Assembly (NCBI GenBank): GCA_963734065.1
Contig: CAVTFN010000003.1
Location: 620,001 to 684,000 of the forward strand
Reading direction: 5' to 3'
DNA from: DATBLE01 sp963734065
Lineage (GTDB): Bacteria; Actinomycetota; Thermoleophilia; Gaiellales; Gaiellaceae
Length of the DNA stretch: 64,000 bases
Part shown: positions 47,545 to 56,141 of the stretch, one piece after another
Numbering within the stretch: position 1 is the stretch's first letter
Layout of the letters: each line of letters opens with the position of its first letter
Notes under the pieces: model-generated
What the model was told of the DNA's origin: nothing
Databases searched by the model: none
Seen by the model: only the letters and a program-made list of their open reading frames with translations
Translations under genes and position numbers: made by a program

Positions 47545-49142
47545 GGACTGTCCCCGGAGGGGACTGTCCCCGAAGAGCCGGAGTGCGCTGCGGCCTGTGG
47601 GGTCAGACCCCGTGCGGGGTCAGACCCTAGTTCGAGTCGGCGGTCGGCCTGCTCGATCACGACCTCGTCGTGGGTGGCGCAGACCACGGCGGTGCCGTGC
47701 TCGTGCGCGAGCTTCGCGAGCAGCTCGCCCACGGCACGCGCGTTCGACTGGTCGAGGCGGGCGGTCGGCTCGTCCGCGAGCAGCAGCACGGGATCGGCAG
47801 CCAGCGCGCGGGCGATCGCGACCCGCTGCCGCTCACCGGCGGAGAGCCGGTCGGCGCGGTGGTCGAGCCGCGCGCCCAGCCCGACCTCGGCGAGTGCGGC
47901 GGCGGGGTCGCCCTCGAGCCCGCGAACGAGCAGTCCCAGCTCGACGTTCTCGCGCGCGCTGAGGTGTGGCACGAGCCCCGGCTCCTGGGTGACGAGCGCC
48001 ACGTGCTCGCGCCGTACCGCAGCCGAGCCCGCGCGATCGAGGTCCCCGATCTCGCGGCCCTGGACGAGCACGTGCCCCTCGTCCGGCCGCTCGAGGCCGG
48101 CCAGCAGGTGCAGGAGCGTCGTCTTGCCGCTCCCTGACCGGCCGACCACCGCCGTCAGCGTCCCCGACGCGAACGAGGCGGAGACGCCGGAGAGCACCGG
48201 CCTCGGCGCTCCCGCAAAGCGCTTGAACACGCTGCGCAGCTCGGCCACTGTCGCTCCCGGCGTGGCCGCGTGCTCGTGGAACATCGCGGGCGCGGGAGTA
48301 TCGAGCGCCCGGTCGAGCGAGTCGCTCGACAGCACGAGCTCCTGCTCGCGGCGCTCGGCATGAAGCCGCGTCGGCGAGCCGAGCGCCTCCAGCAGCGGGT
48401 CCGGCAGCCGCACCCAGCCCGGCTCGGTCACGACCAGCGACGAGCGGACGCCCGGGCGTCCTTCCTCGACCACGCGGCCGTCGCGGACGTAGACCAGGCG
48501 GTCGGCGATCGTTGCCGCCGCCTCGTCGTGGCTGACCACGAGCGCGGTCGTCCCCTGCTCGCGCGCGAGCTCGGCGATCAGCCCGTAGACGATCGCTGCG
48601 TTCTCGGCGTCCAGCTCGCCGGCGGGCTCGTCTGCCAGCAGCAGCCGGGGGCGGTGGGCCAGTGCGGCGCACAGCGCGACGCGTTGCTGCTCGCCGCCCG
48701 ACAGCGACCCGGGGCGTGCATCGAGCCGGTCGCCGAGCCCGACGCGCTCGAGCAGCCCGGCGGCGATCGCGTGAGCGTCCGGCCGCGGTGAGCCGAGCAG
48801 CTCCAGCCCGAGGCCGACGGTGTGGATGCACGTCAAATCGGGGGAGAGGGCCCGTGCGTAGTGCTGGTCGAGCAATCCAAGGTTCCGCGCCCGGAACATC
48901 GCCGCCGCTCCGGGGTCGAGGCTCCCGACGTCCGTGCCGAGCACGCGGGCAACGCCCGCGGACAGCCGGTCGAACGCCGCGACCGTGCGCAGCAGGGTCG
49001 ACTTCCCGGAGCCGCTCGGCCCGAGCACCACCACGATCTCGCCCGGCTCGACCTGGAGCGTCAGCCCCTGCAGCGCGACCGAGGTCGCGCCGCCGAAGCG
49101 GTGGATGCGGAAGGCCTCGCGGACGTCGACGGCGAGCGTCAT
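47541..49142 (-). CDS. ABC exporter ATPase with two fused nucleotide-binding domains
   Basis: 533 aa. NBD1: Walker A GPSGSGKST, signature LSGGEQQRVALCAAL, LLLADEPAGELD. NBD2: GRSGSGKTT, LSAGERQRVAIARAL, LLLADEPTARLD. Both resemble LolD/MacB-type ATPases, so one polypeptide supplies both sites for the adjacent FtsX-like permease (4-nt ATGA overlap). The last ~28 residues (GSDPARGLTPQAAAHSGSSG..) are encoded by repeat R3, a repeat-derived C-terminal tail. Confidence 0.88.
   Translation of the reverse strand: MTLAVDVREAFRIHRFGGATSVALQGLTLQVEPGEIVVVLGPSGSGKSTLLRTVAAFDRLSAGVARVLGTDVGSLDPGAAAMFRARNLGLLDQHYARALSPDLTCIHTVGLGLELLGSPRPDAHAIAAGLLERVGLGDRLDARPGSLSGGEQQRVALCAALAHRPRLLLADEPAGELDAENAAIVYGLIAELAREQGTTALVVSHDEAAATIADRLVYVRDGRVVEEGRPGVRSSLVVTEPGWVRLPDPLLEALGSPTRLHAERREQELVLSSDSLDRALDTPAPAMFHEHAATPGATVAELRSVFKRFAGAPRPVLSGVSASFASGTLTAVVGRSGSGKTTLLHLLAGLERPDEGHVLVQGREIGDLDRAGSAAVRREHVALVTQEPGLVPHLSARENVELGLLVRGLEGDPAAALAEVGLGARLDHRADRLSAGERQRVAIARALAADPVLLLADEPTARLDQSNARAVGELLAKLAHEHGTAVVCATHDEVVIEQADRRLELGSDPARGLTPQAAAHSGSSGTVPSGDSP
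47544..47628. repeat. Composite palindromic repeat R3 (inside an ORF 3' end)
   Basis: GGGACTGTCCCCGGAGGGGACTGTCCCC, 34 nt of spacer, then GGGGTCAGACCCC-GTGC-GGGGTCAGACCC. Same order as R1 and R2. It overlaps the last codons of the minus-strand ATPase gene. Confidence 0.78.
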
Positions 49143-52100
49143 TCGAGGCTCCAGGAGGCGCGTTCGGGGCGGTTGCCGCGGAAGGCGGCGAGCGAAGCCG
49201 CTTCCGCGACGAGCAACGCGGCGAGCATCAGCGCGGCGATCCCGATGCCCGCGACGAGCCAGTCGGGATCGAGCCGCAACGGCGGCTCCGGCACTCCCGT
49301 CGTTCCGGACACCCGGATCAGCGAGACGACCAGGCGGGAGAGCAGCAGCGCGAGCGCCAGACCGCCGGCGAAGCCGAGCACCAGCAGGATCACGCCGCGC
49401 ATCCGCAGCTGTCGGCGCATGTCGGCCGGCGGCAGGCCCTGCGCCTCGAGGTCGAAGAAGTCGCTCTTCTCGTCGTGCAGCTCGCTGGCCACGCCGACCC
49501 AGAAGCCGAGCACGGCCAGCACGAGCGCCACCAGCCCCGCGGCGCCCAGGGCGATCGCGGTGGCGTGCGCCAGCGGGTCCCCGGCCAGCCGCCGCTCGAT
49601 CGCCGCGCGCGACTCCACGACGAGCCCCGAGAACGGCGGCCGGTGCAGCGCCTGTCCGGCGACCGAGCCGTCGCCCGGAGTCGAGATCCAGACCTCGTTC
49701 GGCGTCCCCTCGCCGGGAGCGTCCGCGTCGATCGCGGTCGACAGCCAGGCGGCGTCGGCGAGGACGAATGCGCCGCTGTCGGCGGGAACGGACGGCAGGC
49801 GCGACGCCACCCCGACGATCCGGGCGTCGGCGTGCGTGTCCTGGAAGTCGAGCACGGTCGTCGCTCCGATCCCGCCCGCGCCGCGGGCGACGTCGGGCGA
49901 GACGACCACGGGCATCACCTGCCCGTCGGTCGGCTGCGCCGGGCGGAAGACCAGGCGGAGCCCGGTGTCCGGGAAGGCGTACCGGATCGTCGCGCCGCCG
50001 GCCCGGGGGAGCACGTCGCCGCCGGTGGAGAGCGTCCAGTCGCGCCAGTCGGTCAGCACGCCGGTTCCCGCCAGCAGCGGCCCGATCGCGATCTCGCCGG
50101 ACGGCGCCGCCGCAACCGAGCCCTCGGCCTCGTCGTGCGCGAGCATGAAAGCCTCGGTCTCCGGAAGGGCGAGCTGGATGCCGAGCACGCGAAGCCCGGC
50201 GCCGCGGGGAACGTGCGCCGTCAGCGTCGCCGTCTGCCTGGGCACGCGCCCGAGCGGGAGGAGCGAGATGCGGCCACGCGGGTCCCCGACCACGACCCAC
50301 GCGAGCACGTCCGCGCCCCGCAGCCGCGCCCGCGTGGAGAGCGTCTCCGTCCCTGCCGGGATCCGCACGCCGCGCAGGCGCGGCTGTCCCTGCGCCGACA
50401 GCTTGCGCGCAATGGACGAGACCGTGAGGGAGGAGAAGTCGGAGCGCCAGCGCAGCTGCCGGACGGCGGCGGCCGGAACGCCGAGAACGGTCGGCGACAG
50501 GACTGCCGTGCCGGTCCCGGGCGTCGTCGCCGCGAGCCGGAGAACCGGGAAGGCCCGGGCACCCGGCGCCGTCCCGGCGTAGGCCGAGAGCGGAGCGGCG
50601 TCGAGGGGCTGCACCAGCCTCGAGCCCTCGCTGACCGTGTAGTCGAGCGGCACCTGGAACGCGGCCTGGTCGGAGGCGCCGCGGGCGAGCGTCGCCCGGT
50701 AGGCGGCCGCGAAGAGCGCGAGCCCGAGCGCGACCGTGATGAACGCGCAGGTGACGACGGTCCGCGACGGGGCGCGGGCGAGCGCGAGGACCCCCAGGCG
50801 AAGCGTCAGCGAGCGGCCGCGCGTCAACCGCTCCCCCGCCCGCATGGCCGGCCCGAGCAGGCGTGCGAGCACGACCGCGACCACGAAGCAGACGAGCGCG
50901 GGGAGGACGAGCAACAGCACCGTGTCGCCGCCGGAGACGTTTCCGGGGTCGAGCGCCCCCCGACTGAGTCCGACGACGACGGCGGCCGCCGCCCCGACCG
51001 CGGCAACGTCCGACAGGCGGATGCGCCGGCGTCCCTCCTCGTCGTCCCGCGTCAGCGTCGTCGCGGCGAGCACGAGCGTGACCGCGAGCACGCCCCCTGC
51101 CAGCGCGCCGAGCGTCCAGCCCGCCAGCAGGGTGTGCGAGAGGATCCCACCGATCGGCTGATCGGCCGCGGCTGCGATCGCGGCGACGATCGCCGCGCCG
51201 GCCGCGATCCCGAGGAGCGCTCCCGCAAGCGTCATCGCCCCGATCTCGGCCGCGAGCGCCAGCCACGCCTGCCAGCGCCGGGCACCGCGGGCGAGCAGGC
51301 GCCGCCGTTCGCTCCCGAGCCCGCGGCGCAGGCCGACCGCGGCGATGATCGCGAACCCGAGCAGCAACGCGCTCGTCTCGCCGCCGACCAGGATCAGGCG
51401 TCTGGCGGCGATCGTTCCGCGCCGGGTGGCGCTCAGCAGCTCGTCGTCGGGGCTGCTCAGCCGGAAGGCGGAGTCCGTCGCGTACAGCGCCGCCTGGCCG
51501 CGCGACTCCGCTGCGAGGATCCGATCGACGTCCCACGTGTGCAGACGGTCCGCGCGGAGGGGCGAGAGCCACGAATAGACGCGGTAGAAGGGCTGGAGCG
51601 ACGGCAGCCGCTCGACCGAATCGACGCTCGGCGCGATCAGCACGGCCGGCGGCGCGGCTGGGCTGGCGCCCGCGGCCGAGATGTAGCCGAACAGCCCGGG
51701 ATCGCGCAGCTCGGCGACCCCGACGCGGTCGAGCCGGACGTCGCCCTGGTGCAGCCGCGCCCGCCCGCCCCCGCCGATCTGCAGCACCTCGCACGACGCC
51801 GGCGTGCAGGTGCGCGGCAGCCGCCCGGAGCGCAGCCGGATCACCTGGGCGAGCCGGTCGACGCCCGCGATCTCGACCAGCTGCCCGGCGACCCGCAGCT
51901 GCCGGAAGAACACGACCCGTCGCGCCACGCCCGGCGACAGCGTCCCGAGCACCCGTCGCACCTCGTGGTCCCCGCGCCCGTACATCTGCCTGCTCAGGGG
52001 CGTCCCGAACCGGTCGACCCGGAACCCCTGGGCGCTGTCCGGCAACGAATCGAGCGCCTGTCCGAGCGCCTGCTGGCGGGCGACCAGGCTCCCTCCGACG

Positions 52101-52246
52101 ATCGCGACCGTCATCGCGAACGCGAGCGCGACACCTGCCACGACGAGCACGGGACGCAGCGGCTGCGAGCGCAGCCTGGCGGCGGAGACGCTGAGCGCCG
52201 CAAGGGCCGCGCGGTACCGGGCCCGGGAGCCAGCGCGCCGTTCCAT
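49139..52246 (-). CDS. Large FtsX-like ABC permease (1035 aa)
   Basis: One N-terminal helix (VLVVAGVALAFAMTVAIVGG), a large extracytoplasmic domain of about 230 residues, then helix groups near 310-450, a second extracytoplasmic domain and a C-terminal three-helix FtsX core (ALGAAGLVALVLAVLGFWVG, VILLVLGFAGGLALALLLSR). It is about twice the usual FtsX/MacB permease, as though two permease halves were fused, matching the duplicated ATPase. Likely a type VII ABC mechanotransmission or lipoprotein-release system; cargo unknown. Confidence 0.82.
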   Translation of the reverse strand: MERRAGSRARYRAALAALSVSAARLRSQPLRPVLVVAGVALAFAMTVAIVGGSLVARQQALGQALDSLPDSAQGFRVDRFGTPLSRQMYGRGDHEVRRVLGTLSPGVARRVVFFRQLRVAGQLVEIAGVDRLAQVIRLRSGRLPRTCTPASCEVLQIGGGGRARLHQGDVRLDRVGVAELRDPGLFGYISAAGASPAAPPAVLIAPSVDSVERLPSLQPFYRVYSWLSPLRADRLHTWDVDRILAAESRGQAALYATDSAFRLSSPDDELLSATRRGTIAARRLILVGGETSALLLGFAIIAAVGLRRGLGSERRRLLARGARRWQAWLALAAEIGAMTLAGALLGIAAGAAIVAAIAAAADQPIGGILSHTLLAGWTLGALAGGVLAVTLVLAATTLTRDDEEGRRRIRLSDVAAVGAAAAVVVGLSRGALDPGNVSGGDTVLLLVLPALVCFVVAVVLARLLGPAMRAGERLTRGRSLTLRLGVLALARAPSRTVVTCAFITVALGLALFAAAYRATLARGASDQAAFQVPLDYTVSEGSRLVQPLDAAPLSAYAGTAPGARAFPVLRLAATTPGTGTAVLSPTVLGVPAAAVRQLRWRSDFSSLTVSSIARKLSAQGQPRLRGVRIPAGTETLSTRARLRGADVLAWVVVGDPRGRISLLPLGRVPRQTATLTAHVPRGAGLRVLGIQLALPETEAFMLAHDEAEGSVAAAPSGEIAIGPLLAGTGVLTDWRDWTLSTGGDVLPRAGGATIRYAFPDTGLRLVFRPAQPTDGQVMPVVVSPDVARGAGGIGATTVLDFQDTHADARIVGVASRLPSVPADSGAFVLADAAWLSTAIDADAPGEGTPNEVWISTPGDGSVAGQALHRPPFSGLVVESRAAIERRLAGDPLAHATAIALGAAGLVALVLAVLGFWVGVASELHDEKSDFFDLEAQGLPPADMRRQLRMRGVILLVLGFAGGLALALLLSRLVVSLIRVSGTTGVPEPPLRLDPDWLVAGIGIAALMLAALLVAEAASLAAFRGNRPERASWSLE

Positions 52247-52279
52247 CACCACCGAAGAGCTTACACCGGTGTCGGTGAA

Positions 52280-52311
52280 GGGACTGTCCCCGACAGGGGA
52301 CTGTCCCCGGG
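52280..52311. repeat. Half element R4 of the composite repeat
   Basis: GGGACTGTCCCC-GACA-GGGGACTGTCCCC, only the first module, upstream of the permease gene and downstream of the methyltransferase. Confidence 0.7.
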
Positions 52312-52326
52312 GTCGGCCGTGTGCTC

Positions 52327-52950
52327 CTACCGCCTGTGCGCCCGGCCGAGGACGTACGGCCGGATCAGGCTCGGCCCTTCGGGCAGCTCGCTGCGCTCGA
52401 CCTCGTCCACCGCGAACGCCGACTCGATCCGCGGCAACGTGTCGCGGTTCGGGTGGCAGCCCATCGCGACGACGCCCCAGACGCGTTCCCACCGGTCCTG
52501 CCGCCTGGCCACCTTCGGGTCGTCGGAGCGGACGTGCTCCAGGAACAGATAGCGGCCGCCGGGCTTCAGCACGCGCCGGATCTCCGCGAGCGCGGCGTCC
52601 TGGTCGTCGACCGAGCACAGGAGCAGCGAGCCGACGACGGTGTCGAACGACTCCTCCTCGAACGGCAGGCGCTCGACCGGCGCCGTCACCGTCTCGACGC
52701 GACGGCCCGCCTCGTCCGCCCGCCGCTCGGCCCGGCGGAGCATGCCGCCGAGCTCGTCGGTCAGCGTCACGTCGCCGACGCCCTCGGGGTAGTACCGCGC
52801 GTTGAACCCGGTGCCGGCGCCGACCTCGAGCACCCGCCCCTCCGCGGGCGCGAGCAGCTTCCGGCGCCCTTCCTGGATGAACGGCTTCTTCTCCATCGGC
52901 CCGGCGACGAGGTCCTGGAGAGCGGGTGCGATCCGGTCGCGGAGGGACAT
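52327..52950 (-). CDS. Class I SAM-dependent methyltransferase
   Basis: 207 aa. SAM-binding motif I RVLEVGAGTGFNARYYPEG, acidic loop and motif II (SFDTVVGSLLLCSVDDQDAAL), motif III LKPGGRYLFLEHVRSDD. The FxxxxE-HxR-type motif resembles the Methyltransf_11/thiol methyltransferase group. An in-frame GTG at 52956 has TACGAT 5 nt upstream, so the true start could be two codons earlier. Divergent from the NIPSNAP operon, with overlapping -10 boxes. Confidence 0.85.
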   Translation of the reverse strand: MSLRDRIAPALQDLVAGPMEKKPFIQEGRRKLLAPAEGRVLEVGAGTGFNARYYPEGVGDVTLTDELGGMLRRAERRADEAGRRVETVTAPVERLPFEEESFDTVVGSLLLCSVDDQDAALAEIRRVLKPGGRYLFLEHVRSDDPKVARRQDRWERVWGVVAMGCHPNRDTLPRIESAFAVDEVERSELPEGPSLIRPYVLGRAHRR

Positions 52951-52965
52951 GCGCACCGTGCATCG

Positions 52966-52971
52966 TAGAAT
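52966..52971 (+). promoter_or_regulatory. -10 box TAGAAT of the NIPSNAP operon (leaderless type)
   Basis: TAGAAT ends 6 nt before the GTG at 52978. On the other strand TACGAT (52962-52967) overlaps it and faces the methyltransferase, forming a compact divergent promoter. Confidence 0.55.
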
Positions 52972-52977
52972 CGATGC

Positions 52978-53292
52978 GTGATCGTCGAGGAGCGCGACTA
53001 CCACGTCTACACCGGCAAGCTGAACGAGCTCGTCGGGCTGTACGAAGCCGAGGGGATCGCGCTCCAGGAGCGCTACCTGGGCCGTCTCGTCGGGGCGTTC
53101 ACCACCGACGTCGGCAGGCCCTCGACCTACACGCACATCTGGGCGTACGACGACTTCGAGGACCGGGCGAGGCGCCGGCGCGAGCTGCAGGCGGACGAGG
53201 CGTGGGTCGCGTTCCTCGCGAAGATCCAGCCGCTGATCCACATCCAGGAGAACCGCATCCTGATTCCCACCTCGTTCTCGCCGTTGAGGTGA
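52978..53292 (+). CDS. NIPSNAP-family protein
   Basis: 104 aa, GTG start. The dimeric alpha-beta barrel pattern is YHVYTGKLNELVGLYEAEGI, RYLGRLVGAFTTDVGRPSTY, IWAYDDFEDRARRRRELQAD, AWVAFLAKIQPLIHIQENRI, all typical of bacterial NIPSNAP proteins, which often sit in catabolic clusters. First gene of a five-gene operon; its stop overlaps the SDR start (GTGA). Confidence 0.85.
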   Translation: MIVEERDYHVYTGKLNELVGLYEAEGIALQERYLGRLVGAFTTDVGRPSTYTHIWAYDDFEDRARRRRELQADEAWVAFLAKIQPLIHIQENRILIPTSFSPLR

Positions 53293-54008
53293 GCCGCCTG
53301 GAGGGGAAGGTCGCGCTCGTCACCGGCGGCGCGCAGGGGATCGGCGCGGCGATCGCGGCGGGCCTCGCGGCCGAGGGCGCGACGGTCGTCGTCGCCGACC
53401 TGGGCCCGCCGGAAGGCGGCATCCAGGCGGATGTCGCGAACGAGGAGGACGTCGGGCGGATGGTCGACGAGACGCTCGGCCGGCACGGACGCCTCGACAT
53501 CCTGATCAACAACGCCGGCCTCTACGCCTCGCTGGCGATGCGGCCGTTCTCGGAGATCCCGCTCGAGGAGTGGCGGCAGGTGATGGACGTGAACGTCGCC
53601 TCGATGTTCCTGACCTGCCGTGCCGCGGTGCCGGCGATGCGTGAGCAGGGCGGTGGCAAGATCGTGAACATCTCGTCGGGGACACCGTTCCGCGGCGTGC
53701 CGTTCCTGCTCCACTACGTGACCTCGAAAGGCGCGATCGTCGCCTTCACCCGTGCGCTGGCGAAGGAGCTCGGCAAGGACGGCATCCACGTGAACTGCGT
53801 CGCGCCCGGCTTCACGATGACCGCCGGCGTCGAGGCGCACCCGGAGGTGGTGAAGAAGCTTCGCGACGTCTCCGTCGCGTCGCGCACGATCCAGCGCGAC
53901 CAGGTGCCGGACGACGTGGTCGGCGCGGTCGTCTTCCTCTGCACTCCGGCCGCCGACTTCATCACGGGCCAGACGATGGTCATCGACGGCGGCCAGTACT
54001 TTCATTGA
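53289..54008 (+). CDS. Short-chain dehydrogenase/reductase
   Basis: 239 aa, GTG start. NAD(P) motif TGGAQGIGAAIA, NNAG at LDILINNAGLY, catalytic Ser in IVNISSGTPFRG and YxxxK in HYVTSKGAIVAF. The acidic residue after strand 2 (VVADLG) favours NAD. Classic SDR length. It probably oxidises a hydroxy intermediate in the operon's pathway. The stop overlaps the TTG start of the cupin (TTGA). Confidence 0.93.
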   Translation: MSRLEGKVALVTGGAQGIGAAIAAGLAAEGATVVVADLGPPEGGIQADVANEEDVGRMVDETLGRHGRLDILINNAGLYASLAMRPFSEIPLEEWRQVMDVNVASMFLTCRAAVPAMREQGGGKIVNISSGTPFRGVPFLLHYVTSKGAIVAFTRALAKELGKDGIHVNCVAPGFTMTAGVEAHPEVVKKLRDVSVASRTIQRDQVPDDVVGAVVFLCTPAADFITGQTMVIDGGQYFH

Positions 54009-54493
54009 TCCTCGCGCTCTCCCGCACGCCGCACGACGCGCAGAACACGGTCGTCCACGAGCTCGACGACGGCTCGATGCTGGCCTGGGAGCTGCTCGAC
54101 GCCGAGCCCGACGACGCGCTGCTCGCGGCGCCGGTCGAGGTGCGGCCCGGCTGGCTGATGCGCCACGACCGGATCGACTTCCCGCCCGGCGGGATCGCCT
54201 ACCGGCACACGCATCCGGGTCCGGGCATCCGTCACCTGCTCTTCGGCTCCATTCGGATCGAGTCGGGCGGCGAGACGCAGGAGTACAGGCCCGGCGAGCC
54301 GTGGTTCGAGAGTGGGCCGGAGCCCGTGGTCGCGACAGCGTCAGCAACCGAGGAGTCGGCGTTCGTTCGCGTGCTCCTGCTGCCGGCCGAGTGGGCGGGA
54401 AAGCGAACGATCAAATACGTCGACCCGGCCGACGAGGACCGGCCGAAGCTCCAGCGCCCGACCGTCTACGGCGAGTACCCGATCGCCTTCTAG
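54005..54493 (+). CDS. Cupin-domain protein
   Basis: 162 aa, TTG start. Conserved beta-barrel with metal-ligand motif IAYRHTHPGPGIRHLLFGSI (two His) and a second motif GEPWFESGPEPVVATAS. A small-molecule binding enzyme (isomerase, dioxygenase or epimerase-like) or sensor. Coupled to the SDR and followed one base later by the TPP enzyme. Confidence 0.8.
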   Translation: MILALSRTPHDAQNTVVHELDDGSMLAWELLDAEPDDALLAAPVEVRPGWLMRHDRIDFPPGGIAYRHTHPGPGIRHLLFGSIRIESGGETQEYRPGEPWFESGPEPVVATASATEESAFVRVLLLPAEWAGKRTIKYVDPADEDRPKLQRPTVYGEYPIAF

Positions 54494-54494
54494 C

Positions 54495-56132
54495 GTGCGC
54501 ACCGCCGCGCGCATCCTGGTCGACCAGCTGCTCGTCCACAGCGTCGACACGGCCTACTGCGTTCCGGGCGAGAGCTACATCAGCGTGCTGGACGCACTCG
54601 GCGACTCGTCGATCCGGCTCTGCACGACCCGCCACGAGGCGGCGGCCGCCAACATGGCGGAGGCGTACGGGAAGCTGACCGGCCGGCCCGGCGTCTGCCT
54701 GGTGACGCGCGCTCCGGGGGCCACACACGCGGCCGTCGGCATCCATACCGCCTACCAGGACTCGACCCCGCTCGTCCTCCTCGTCGGGCAGGTGCCGCGC
54801 GGGCACCTCGGCCGCGAGGCGTTCCAGGAGCTCGACTACACACGGATGTTCGGTCAGATGGCGAAGGCGGTGACGACGCTCGAGGACGCGGCCCAGACGC
54901 CGGAACTCGTCGAGCGCGCCTTCCACACCGCGACCTCGGGCCGTCCCGGGCCGGTGGTGGTCGCGCTGCCCGAGGATGTCCAGGACGACGAGGCCGACGT
55001 TTCCGATGCCACGCGCTACTGCCCGTCGCGGCCGGCGCCGGCGTCGGCGGACGTCGACCGCGCGCTGGAGCTGCTCGCAGCCGCCGAGCGGCCGCTGGTC
55101 GTCGTCGGTGGCGGCGGCTGGAACGACCAGGCAGGCCGGGACGTGATCGCGTTCGCGGAGGCCTCGACCGTGCCCGTCGCGGCCTCCTTCCGCCGCCAGG
55201 ACTACGTCGACAACGGCTCGCGTGTGTACGCCGGGCCGCTGACGATCGGGATGGATCCCGCGCTCGCCCGGCGCGTCCAGGACGCGGACGTGATCCTCGC
55301 GCTGGGCACGCGCCTGGGCGAGATCGCCACGCGCCAGTACTCCCTGCTCGAGCCGCCGCGCCCGCGCCAGCGGCTGATTCACGTCCACGCCGATCCGGCC
55401 GAGCTCGGCCGGGTCTACGAGCCGGAACTGGCGATCGTCTCGGGCTCGCCCGAGCTCGCCGCCCTGCTCCGGCCGGTCGACGGCACCCGCCGGGCCGCCT
55501 GGGTCGAGCAGGCGCGCGCCGACTACCTCGCCAACCTCCGCCACCGCGACCTGCCGGGCGACCTCCAGCTGGCCGAGGTGATGGCCTACTTGCGCGAGCG
55601 CCTTCCGGACGATGCAGTGCTCACGAACGGCGCCGGCAACTACACCGTCTGGGCGCACCGCTTCTACGAGTTCCGCCGCTACGGCACGCAGCTCGCCCCC
55701 TGCGCCGGGGCGATGGGCTACGGCGTCCCGGCCGCGATCGCCGCCAAGCTCCTCTACCCCGAGCGCGTGGTCGTCTGCCTGAGCGGCGACGGCGACTTCC
55801 TGATGAGCGGCCACGAGCTGGCCACCGCCGCCCAGTACGGCGCCGCGGTCGTCGTGCTGCTGGTGAACAACGGGATGTACGGGACGATCCGCATGCACCA
55901 GGAGCGCCACTTCCCGGGGCGGACCGTCGCCACCGAGCTCGTCAACCCCGACTTCGTCGGCTACGCCGAGTCGTTCGGCGCGTTTGCCGCGCGGGTCGAG
56001 CGGACCGAGGACTTCGCGCCGGCGTTCGAGGCGGCGCTCGCGGAGGGCAGGCCGGCGCTGCTCGAGCTTCGCGTCGATCCGGAGGCGATCACACCCCGCG
56101 CGACGCTCTCGCAGATTCGGGCGGGCGGGTAG
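54495..56132 (+). CDS. Thiamine-diphosphate-dependent enzyme, acetolactate synthase-like
   Basis: 545 aa, GTG start. Three-domain TPP fold: PYR domain with the ThDP-activating Glu in TTRHEAAAANMAEAYGKLTG, central domain (PLVVVGGGGWNDQAG), PP domain with GDGDFLMSGHELATAAQYGA and NNGMYGTI (the GDG-N metal motif). Likely a 2-oxo-acid decarboxylase or a carboligase rather than biosynthetic IlvB, since no regulatory subunit or ilvC is nearby. Fourth gene of the operon. Confidence 0.88.
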   Translation: MRTAARILVDQLLVHSVDTAYCVPGESYISVLDALGDSSIRLCTTRHEAAAANMAEAYGKLTGRPGVCLVTRAPGATHAAVGIHTAYQDSTPLVLLVGQVPRGHLGREAFQELDYTRMFGQMAKAVTTLEDAAQTPELVERAFHTATSGRPGPVVVALPEDVQDDEADVSDATRYCPSRPAPASADVDRALELLAAAERPLVVVGGGGWNDQAGRDVIAFAEASTVPVAASFRRQDYVDNGSRVYAGPLTIGMDPALARRVQDADVILALGTRLGEIATRQYSLLEPPRPRQRLIHVHADPAELGRVYEPELAIVSGSPELAALLRPVDGTRRAAWVEQARADYLANLRHRDLPGDLQLAEVMAYLRERLPDDAVLTNGAGNYTVWAHRFYEFRRYGTQLAPCAGAMGYGVPAAIAAKLLYPERVVVCLSGDGDFLMSGHELATAAQYGAAVVVLLVNNGMYGTIRMHQERHFPGRTVATELVNPDFVGYAESFGAFAARVERTEDFAPAFEAALAEGRPALLELRVDPEAITPRATLSQIRAGG

Positions 56133-56141
56133 CGTCCCGGC

